Source: Chondrilla cf. caribensis (lineage: Eukaryota; Porifera; Demospongiae; Chondrillida; Chondrillidae). From it: 64,000 bases of DNA. This document shows, piece by piece, positions 57,746 through 64,000 of the stretch (position 1 is its first letter; each line of letters opens with the position of its first letter). A program made the position numbers and the translations under genes. The notes beneath the pieces are model-generated. The model made no database searches, was not told where the DNA came from, and worked only from the letters and a program-made list of their open reading frames with translations. The stretch spans positions 2,213,289-2,277,288 of the forward strand of contig OZ026566.1 in NCBI GenBank assembly GCA_964020155.1, written 5' to 3'.

Positions 57746-60700
57746 ATGATTTCCTACAAGTGGATAATTCTTTCGCTATTGTTGATGGCATGCTTGACAG
57801 TCACAGATGTGAGGGCAAATGTGTACACAGGGCAAATTATTGCAATTGTTGACAACAGTCCTGTTGTACAAGAGGCGGCACACTACCTATCCAACAAACA
57901 TCCCACTGTATCACAAGTGGTCAAATGGCTTCCTAACGATCCCAAAGATCCTGCTAAAGGTAACAGTTTCAAACTAGTCGAATGGAATGAAGGGACAAAG
58001 CAATTCCAAGAAGCTAAGATAGGAACACCTCCCACAGCTAAGCCGATAGAAAAACTACCAAAGGATGGCCGAATTCAGGTAGTTGGTCATGGTCGGAAAG
58101 ATCCCAGTACAAGTAAAATTACCATGGGAGGACTGAGTCCAGAGGAATTAGCTAATGCTATCAAGTCCCTCCCTAGATCACCTGATCAAAAAGCCATCAA
58201 ACGTATCAGTTTAGTGGGGTGCAGTGTGGGTGAATTGACTAATGATGGAACCGCATTTGTGGGAGACAAATTCCCTGAAACCTTACTTACAGAATTGAAA
58301 TCAGTTGCAGTAGAAGTGAGTTCTCGTAATGGTATTGTTGGCGTAGACTCTACTGGAAGAAAAGTATATGGTGAACAAACAGAAAGAGGGACTGTTTGGA
58401 GACCCAAAGAAGGAAATATGAAGAAAACAATTGTGCATTATGATTCGACAGGTAATATAGTAAGAGAAAACAAACATTTCAAAATTTCCACGTATCGCAC
58501 ACCTAAACAATTAGATCGTAGTTTAAAGACTACAGGAGGGAGTCTTGAATTAGAAGAGATACCAGAAGCAGGAGCAGCAGCACCAACAGAATATGTCACA
58601 ATGTCCAATGACGACTTATTCGGTGTTGTGGACTCAGCTACTAGAGATTTATTTAAAGAGGTCAGTGTTCCTTCTGGCTGGGATAACCAAGTGGAGAACG
58701 AAAGATATGTTAGAATACGTGATAAAAAGGCCGGAACAGAAAAGAGAATGAAATTGAAAATTCGAGAATTTAGCAGTTTCGATCAAATTACCAAAGAAAT
58801 AAAACACTGGGGGGAGAAAGGATTCGAATATCCTGAATATGACAAAAAAGCCAAGGTATGGATGGATACAGACAGCACTGGTAACACGATGAGTGATAAA
58901 TATGTATACTATCGCTATGGAGACTTTGTTTACAGCTTGAAGGTGCAGTCTGGAAAGAGAATAGGGGGAAAAGATATTGGAGGACATGGGAGCCATCCAA
59001 GAGGCCTTGATCCTTTTTACACTTCTTTTGTTGGAGTGATTGAAAATGAAGATCCCACAAATCCCTCTGAATCCCAAAAGAACACTGGAGTGGAACTACA
59101 CAAATTTGGGGATGCTTACCGCCATATCCAACCCAAAACAGATCAGAACTTCTTTTCTGATGCTAGACAGTGGCTGAAAGGACAGCACGACACAATAGAA
59201 ACAACAAAAGCAAATGCAGCCAATGGAGAAACTACAGTAGCCATGTTCGTATGTGAAGCAATTCGGGATTATAGAGTTCATCTTACCAACAAGCTCAGTT
59301 TGGATTTGAACTCACATGCACCAGCTTTTGACAGGAACAAATTCTTTAGTGGTCATCCATTAGCACGTGGCGGTGCGGCACCTTCCAGGAATAGTGGAAT
59401 GCGTGATGAACTATGGACTGCAGACACAGGGGATTGGAAAAACTTCAAAGGACCGGCTATTAAGAAATTCATTGGGGCCGTTGTTGAGCAGTGGGCCGAA
59501 GCTGGGTATGAAGATTTACCAATAAGGACAAGAAAGCGTCCTGCAAGCAGTGTAGCAGAAGAATCAACATCACCTACCAAACGTCAGAAATTACAAAAAG
59601 GCTTCAAGGAAAGCATTACACAAGCAATGAAAGCAGATGTTACAACTGGTTCTAATCTCATTAAAGACACAATAACAATAGCAGGTCCGCTGTTCGAAGG
59701 ACCATACGATGCTAGAGAAGTTGGAGAACCACAGACAGGATCTGTTCAGAGTGAGGTGAACGAGTACCAGGGGGCCGAAGACCTCAGTTTGCCCTTGAGA
59801 GTGTCGCATGCCATGTTGAGGGATCAGCTCTATATCAGTAAAGAAATTGGTGAAGATGTCAAAGCAGAGGAAACTGGCAGTGGAAAAACATATGAAATTG
59901 ATGAAGAGTCTATCACTGTGGAGGGAAAGAAGGTTACCTATGAAATATATGAACCTTCAGATCCGTCCTCCCGCCAAACAAAGGAAACAGAATTAGACGA
60001 ATCGAAAATGACTTCAAAAGATGTGATGGACGAAATGCACAAGCAAGCTATGGGCCTTCAAGGTGAAGGAATTAAAGGAAAGATTAATAAAGGCCTTGCC
60101 ATCTACGGTACAGTAATGGGAATAAAGGGAACAGTGGAGGCTTTTGAAAGGGGAGATGTGACACACGGCATGATAAACTTGGCACAAACACTTCATGGCA
60201 TTGGAGAGTTGAGTGGTATAAATCAGAAAATATACAAAGCTGCAGGTAAAGCTGTTGGAAGGATAGCCAGTAAGGCTATCGGCAGAGTCAGTGAAGCGAT
60301 GGGCACTGCCTTAGGTGAGAATGCTGGCAAGCTACTTGCTCATGAAGGAGGTGAGCTATTGTCTACAGTAGGGGAAGTTGGAGAACTAGCAGAAGATATA
60401 CCCATCATAGGCACTGCTTTTGGTATCTACAACATCTATGAAGATCTGCAACAGCACACCACCATTGGATATGTTGACGCTGGCCTTGACACATTAATCA
60501 CTGTGTTGGGACTGTTGGGACCAGAAGCTGAACCATTTGTGATTGCATTGACTATAATTCGTATGGGAATTGACAGCTTTTATAACGACATCAAAAAGGA
60601 ATTGGATTCCCTTCCTCCAGGGGCTAGCACTGGACAGAAGGTTGTAGCAGTTTTAAAAGGCATAGGAGAAGCCATTCTTGACATTTACGACACCGTTACA

Positions 60701-63700
60701 GGAGGCATTTGGTCGGCTCCCTTCAAGGCAGCAAAGTTGGACAGAGAATACGCAAAGAACCAGCAGTTCCTCGGACAAGTATCTGATTATCACAATTACT
60801 ATAAAGTATCCCGATGCAGTGGTTCATCAGCCATCAATTTTGCAGGTGCAGCTGATTCTTGGAATGGAGGAAGCATAAACTTTGCTCTTCAAGAAGGAGG
60901 AAGAAGGGGCTATCTCACAATGACGAGCACTAATCAGAACGGACAGGAAGTACACCACAGTCAATACATCAATTTTGGAATCAAGGTGACAGACATTGTC
61001 ATGGGTATCGGTGAATCCCATACTGTCAATTTCAAAGAGCAATCTGTAAAAGTACTGTGGGTTATACCCGCTGACAAAAAGAAGATTATATCTGGATTGC
61101 AGGGTGACAGGTCTTCATTGCATGGAGAATATTATGGAAATAGTGACAATAACAACTTTTTTGCTGTTCAAAAACTACCAAAAAACTTGAAGTATGGCCT
61201 TTCCGATTATCACTATGTTGTTAAGGGCAACGGTGGAAATGATGCATTTTATTTTGGACCACAACACACCTATGTCGAAGGAAACCAAGGATCTGACACT
61301 TACTTTCTTGACGGTGCTTCTTCCCATGTAACACTGAACAATTATGACTCAGAAGGTACAGAAGATTTCATGGTAATCCCAAAGACTTTCAAGCAACTTT
61401 CCTTCTCTCTGTCTGGAAATGATGTTATCATCACTTCTGGATCAGTGTTTAAAGTAACAATAAAGAATTGGTTCAGTGCTTCCAGCTATCAGCACTTGGT
61501 ATTCAAAACATCCGACGCAGTGTCATTTCGTATTGAGAAACGGTCTGGTAGAATTCAAGCAGTGCCATATGCTCTAAGTGGAGCGGGAAGCAAGTCTTTT
61601 GTGTGGTTCAACCCAGCTTGGTCTGGTTATAACGAGGTCACTGAGCTGATTGGTTCAGACTATGATGATTTTTTGTATGGAAATGATAAGAATAATGTGA
61701 TTGTTCCTGGTAAGGGTGAAGATTTCATTCAGGGTAACGATGGAGCAGACACTTACAATATGCAATTTGCAGAAGGTGATGATACCATTTACAATGGTGC
61801 ATCGGACAGTCAAATGGACACTATCATATTTCCTGCTAATGCAAATGTCATCAATGTTCGACGCTCGACCAATAACTTGATCGTTAGTACAGGGGGTTAT
61901 GAACTGACAGTCCTAAGTTGGTTCAAAGGTGAATTTTACCAGCATGCCATGATATATACTAAAGACCACATCATTATGGAGATTCGGTACGATGCGACAG
62001 CAAACACTGTAAGATTGGTCCCCACTCTACTGGAATTGGTTGCACCTCAGAATAGTGTCAACTTGATGACAAACAGCATATTAAGGCAAATTACCTCAGT
62101 AGTAGGGAATAGCAATCCTAACACAATAAGTGGTAACAACCTCAACAACTATTTGACAGGAGGAGGGGGTAAAGACGTTCTTACTGGGGGAGAAGGCATG
62201 GATACTTATGTTGTCAAGATTTCTACACATGGCAGAAAGCGAAGAGGAGCTCGTTATGTGAAGGAGGTCTCTATGCTCACTTTTGATGAGTCAATCAATT
62301 CTGATAATTTTCCTTCATCTCAGACATTTCCCTACAGTCCTTCACATGATCAGAAACGGTATGCCTCACAATCCTCCCAAACTGATATTCATAATTATGC
62401 TTTGGACAAGAGAGATGACTTGTTGCTATACGAAACTACATTTGCTGATATATCTCTTCACATAGAGGGACAAAATGTAAGACTGACATCTAAAACCTCT
62501 CCTGAACTTAATACAGTCTTGAGAAATTGGTTTATGGGACCATATTATCAGCATCTGATTGTTCGGTCACAAGATGGCGTAGCATTCACACTTCCATTGA
62601 ATACCACGTTTGCGAAAAAAACAGCATTAGTGATAGACAAATCCAAATCAAAGACACCTACCACAATTGACCTCTTGGGCTCAGATTTCCTTACAGTGGA
62701 ACGTGTTATCGGATCTCCACAAAGAGATGACATAACAGGAAATCATATTGACAACTACATTGATCCCAGGGCAGGCGGGGGCAGCATGAGAGGGAACAAT
62801 GGAAGCGACACTTATGTACTCAAACCAGGATACGGCCATTATGACATTTACAATGAAGCAATGGACAATGTTGCTGATACCTTGCTATTTAATGTCAACT
62901 ACAGCCAAATTTCTGTCACCAAGGATGCCAATTCTGTTACTGTGCGGTACACCGATACTGTTGATAGCACAAAATCATTTTCAGCAAGATTGATGAGTTA
63001 CGTGACTAACAAGACAGCTCGTCATCTCACCATTGTGTCAAGCGATGGAATTACATTTGTTATCTCGCCAGTGGATTCCTTCACTCCTGTGGTAATTGCC
63101 ATCAATAAGGTCAGTCAGTATGAGGCAAGTGGACAACCTATCCATCTTGGAACAACTCAGGAATATAGTGAAGTGAGGACTGTGTATGGTACCAAGTCTC
63201 ATGCAAACAACATCACAGGGAATGACAAACGAAACACTATTGTTGGCGGAGACCGTGATGACTTTCTCAATGGTGGAGATGGTAATGACATATTGAAGGG
63301 GGGAGGAGGGAACAATGATCTAATTGGAGGACCAGGAAATGATACCTTGAGTGGAGGGAGTGGAAATGATGTACTGGATGGAGGACCTGGAAATGACATA
63401 CTATCTCCTGGAGGTGGGGACAACTTCATTGATGGCGGAGATGGAGACGATACGCTCCTATATGCTGGGGAGCCTTTCAATGAAACTGGTGTCTATATGG
63501 ACCTCAACAGCGGATTTTGTCAACATGGATATGGACATGATGAGATCCATCGGGTGGAGAATGTCTACGGTACACCTTACAATGACATTATGATCAGTGC
63601 TGGATTTGCAGACAATGTTCTCAATGGTAGAGAAGGAAATGACACACTTATTGCTTATGATGGCTATGATATACTGATTGGAGGTGAAGGGAAAGATGCC

Positions 63701-64000
63701 TACAACCTGGTGGAAGCCTCAGGAACAAAAGTAATCATGAACTATGCAAGAGACAGAGTAATGGACTCCATAGACCTGTCCTTTGTTGCATCCAAAAAGA
63801 TGCGCTATGAAAGACATGCTGACGACCTCATCATTCGCCTTGTCTCCTCATTCTATACCAACCCTGACGTTCAACTCTTTCCTGGGTGTAACGATACAAT
63901 TCCAAGATTAGTTATATTGCATCCACCATCAAGGAATGTTACCTTTTGCGAGACGTACAATCCACTCTCACCAACTGTGATCCTGAAGGACTGGTTTATA
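57746..64000 (+). CDS. Secreted C80 protease / RTX-repeat protein resembling bacterial toxins (3' partial)
   Basis: 2085 codons without a stop or intron, running off the window. Residues 1-24 are a signal peptide. Residues about 25-250 form a C80-type autoprocessing cysteine protease, as in MARTX and large clostridial toxins, with His115 in VVGHGRK and Cys159 in SLVGCSVGE. Residues 594-615 carry two basic clusters (RTRKRP, KRQK). Residues 783-992 are helical and hydrophobic, in the place of the translocation region of clostridial toxins. From about 1040 on come beta-rich repeats ending in NWF..YQH motifs (haemolysin-related) and an RTX GGxGxD array at 1834-1902. No glucosyltransferase is present. 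A multibasic RKRR (1497-1500) looks like a furin site. The base composition is visibly GC-richer than the flanks. Horizontal acquisition from bacteria is inferred; the signal peptide and upstream 5'UTR intron argue against contamination. The role (defence, predation or symbiosis) is unknown. Confidence 0.8.
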   Translation, partial: MISYKWIILSLLLMACLTVTDVRANVYTGQIIAIVDNSPVVQEAAHYLSNKHPTVSQVVKWLPNDPKDPAKGNSFKLVEWNEGTKQFQEAKIGTPPTAKPIEKLPKDGRIQVVGHGRKDPSTSKITMGGLSPEELANAIKSLPRSPDQKAIKRISLVGCSVGELTNDGTAFVGDKFPETLLTELKSVAVEVSSRNGIVGVDSTGRKVYGEQTERGTVWRPKEGNMKKTIVHYDSTGNIVRENKHFKISTYRTPKQLDRSLKTTGGSLELEEIPEAGAAAPTEYVTMSNDDLFGVVDSATRDLFKEVSVPSGWDNQVENERYVRIRDKKAGTEKRMKLKIREFSSFDQITKEIKHWGEKGFEYPEYDKKAKVWMDTDSTGNTMSDKYVYYRYGDFVYSLKVQSGKRIGGKDIGGHGSHPRGLDPFYTSFVGVIENEDPTNPSESQKNTGVELHKFGDAYRHIQPKTDQNFFSDARQWLKGQHDTIETTKANAANGETTVAMFVCEAIRDYRVHLTNKLSLDLNSHAPAFDRNKFFSGHPLARGGAAPSRNSGMRDELWTADTGDWKNFKGPAIKKFIGAVVEQWAEAGYEDLPIRTRKRPASSVAEESTSPTKRQKLQKGFKESITQAMKADVTTGSNLIKDTITIAGPLFEGPYDAREVGEPQTGSVQSEVNEYQGAEDLSLPLRVSHAMLRDQLYISKEIGEDVKAEETGSGKTYEIDEESITVEGKKVTYEIYEPSDPSSRQTKETELDESKMTSKDVMDEMHKQAMGLQGEGIKGKINKGLAIYGTVMGIKGTVEAFERGDVTHGMINLAQTLHGIGELSGINQKIYKAAGKAVGRIASKAIGRVSEAMGTALGENAGKLLAHEGGELLSTVGEVGELAEDIPIIGTAFGIYNIYEDLQQHTTIGYVDAGLDTLITVLGLLGPEAEPFVIALTIIRMGIDSFYNDIKKELDSLPPGASTGQKVVAVLKGIGEAILDIYDTVTGGIWSAPFKAAKLDREYAKNQQFLGQVSDYHNYYKVSRCSGSSAINFAGAADSWNGGSINFALQEGGRRGYLTMTSTNQNGQEVHHSQYINFGIKVTDIVMGIGESHTVNFKEQSVKVLWVIPADKKKIISGLQGDRSSLHGEYYGNSDNNNFFAVQKLPKNLKYGLSDYHYVVKGNGGNDAFYFGPQHTYVEGNQGSDTYFLDGASSHVTLNNYDSEGTEDFMVIPKTFKQLSFSLSGNDVIITSGSVFKVTIKNWFSASSYQHLVFKTSDAVSFRIEKRSGRIQAVPYALSGAGSKSFVWFNPAWSGYNEVTELIGSDYDDFLYGNDKNNVIVPGKGEDFIQGNDGADTYNMQFAEGDDTIYNGASDSQMDTIIFPANANVINVRRSTNNLIVSTGGYELTVLSWFKGEFYQHAMIYTKDHIIMEIRYDATANTVRLVPTLLELVAPQNSVNLMTNSILRQITSVVGNSNPNTISGNNLNNYLTGGGGKDVLTGGEGMDTYVVKISTHGRKRRGARYVKEVSMLTFDESINSDNFPSSQTFPYSPSHDQKRYASQSSQTDIHNYALDKRDDLLLYETTFADISLHIEGQNVRLTSKTSPELNTVLRNWFMGPYYQHLIVRSQDGVAFTLPLNTTFAKKTALVIDKSKSKTPTTIDLLGSDFLTVERVIGSPQRDDITGNHIDNYIDPRAGGGSMRGNNGSDTYVLKPGYGHYDIYNEAMDNVADTLLFNVNYSQISVTKDANSVTVRYTDTVDSTKSFSARLMSYVTNKTARHLTIVSSDGITFVISPVDSFTPVVIAINKVSQYEASGQPIHLGTTQEYSEVRTVYGTKSHANNITGNDKRNTIVGGDRDDFLNGGDGNDILKGGGGNNDLIGGPGNDTLSGGSGNDVLDGGPGNDILSPGGGDNFIDGGDGDDTLLYAGEPFNETGVYMDLNSGFCQHGYGHDEIHRVENVYGTPYNDIMISAGFADNVLNGREGNDTLIAYDGYDILIGGEGKDAYNLVEASGTKVIMNYARDRVMDSIDLSFVASKKMRYERHADDLIIRLVSSFYTNPDVQLFPGCNDTIPRLVILHPPSRNVTFCETYNPLSPTVILKDWFI
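57821..58500 (+). other. C80-type cysteine protease domain
   Basis: The fold is recognised from IIAIVDNSPVVQEAAHYL at the N-terminal strand, VVGHGRK with the catalytic His (58088-58090), GLSPEELANAI, and ISLVGCSVGE with the catalytic Cys (58220-58222). The His-Cys spacing of 44 residues fits the family. In bacterial toxins this domain cleaves its own polypeptide after inositol hexakisphosphate binds in the target cell. Both catalytic residues are intact; an Asp at residue 36 may be the third member. Confidence 0.8.
60092..60720 (+). other. Hydrophobic helical region, pore/translocation-like
   Basis: Residues 783-992 alternate Gly/Ala-rich helices with apolar stretches (IPIIGTAFGIYNIY near 884, LDTLITVLGLLGPEAEPF near 914). 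Position after the protease and the acid-containing apolar hairpin resemble the TcdA/TcdB-type pore-forming region. The assignment rests on pattern and order only. Confidence 0.5.
61300..64000 (+). repeat. Haemolysin-related beta repeats, at least five
   Basis: A motif of the form V-I/L..SG..V..NWF...YQHL..K..D...F recurs with the aromatic core at residues 1241 (NWF), 1391 (SWF), 1594 (NWF), about 1749 (degenerate, MSYVTN..ARHL) and 2082 (DWF, cut by the window end). Spacing is 150, 203, 155 and 333 residues. It matches the haemolysin-type calcium-binding-related repeat found next to RTX blocks. Confidence 0.7.
63241..63711 (+). repeat. RTX nonapeptide calcium-binding blocks
   Basis: Residues 1834-1902 carry consecutive GGxGNDxL nonapeptides (NGGDGNDIL, GGPGNDTL, GGSGNDVL, GGPGNDIL, GGDGDDTL), the parallel beta-roll signature. 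A second short block (NGREGNDTL, GGEGKDAY) lies at residues 1951-1989. Such rolls fold on binding millimolar calcium, available outside the cell in seawater. Confidence 0.88.

Noticed and set aside
58186..59809. Minus-strand frames opposite the toxin-like gene
   Set aside because: Shadows of a long coding frame; the plus strand has the domains.

Overview
This window is nuclear DNA from an animal. The genes are split into short exons with GT..AG introns, there are TATA boxes and AATAAA signals, the intergenic DNA is AT-rich, and microsatellites, fold-back elements and dead non-LTR retroelements are common. The compact gene structure, the large secreted or receptor families and a bacterial-type gene suggest an early-branching marine invertebrate, most likely a sponge. 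That placement is inference; no sequence here proves the taxon.

Layout. (1) 1-3902 (+): the 3' part of an MIT-plus-pseudokinase gene of the RPS6KC1/RPS6KL1 family. Twelve exons can be traced in frame to the stop. (2) 3856-27241 and 27242 to about 50470: a tandem segmental duplication with a unit of about 23.4 kb. Its left breakpoint lies inside the last exon of the kinase gene, so unit 2 opens with a dead copy of that exon. Each unit carries one complete gene (A, 5629-26704; B, 28677-50007) for a type I membrane receptor: signal peptide, a long row of sushi/CCP modules (29 in A, 23 in B) with one phase 1-1 exon per module, one transmembrane helix, and a short tail with two tyrosine motifs. 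Every module examined has six cysteines instead of the usual four. The copies have diverged mainly by exon loss, exon duplication, a hybrid exon and intron insertions. (3) Unit 2 received two oppositely oriented non-LTR retroelement fragments and a third remnant that was later copied by an internal duplication. (4) 50559-50914: decayed sushi exons outside the duplication. (5) 52185-52721 (+): a small single-C2-domain protein with a probable signal peptide and a 78-bp in-frame intron. (6) About 52.7-56.7 kb: mostly gene-free, with a diverged tandem repeat. (7) 57746-64000 (+), running off the window: an uninterrupted 2085-codon frame for a secreted protein built like a bacterial toxin. It has a signal peptide, a C80-type (MARTX/large clostridial toxin) cysteine protease domain with its His/Cys pair, a long middle region with hydrophobic helices, then repeated haemolysin-related and RTX calcium-binding repeats. 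A TATA box and a likely 5'UTR intron precede it, as expected for a bacterial gene adapted to an animal genome.

How the genes may relate: the kinase family is linked to endosome and sphingolipid signalling and is probably a bystander whose last exon was caught in the duplication. The two sushi receptors look like fast-evolving cell-surface recognition molecules. The secreted toxin-like gene is a candidate effector or defence protein. That they form one functional cluster is speculation.
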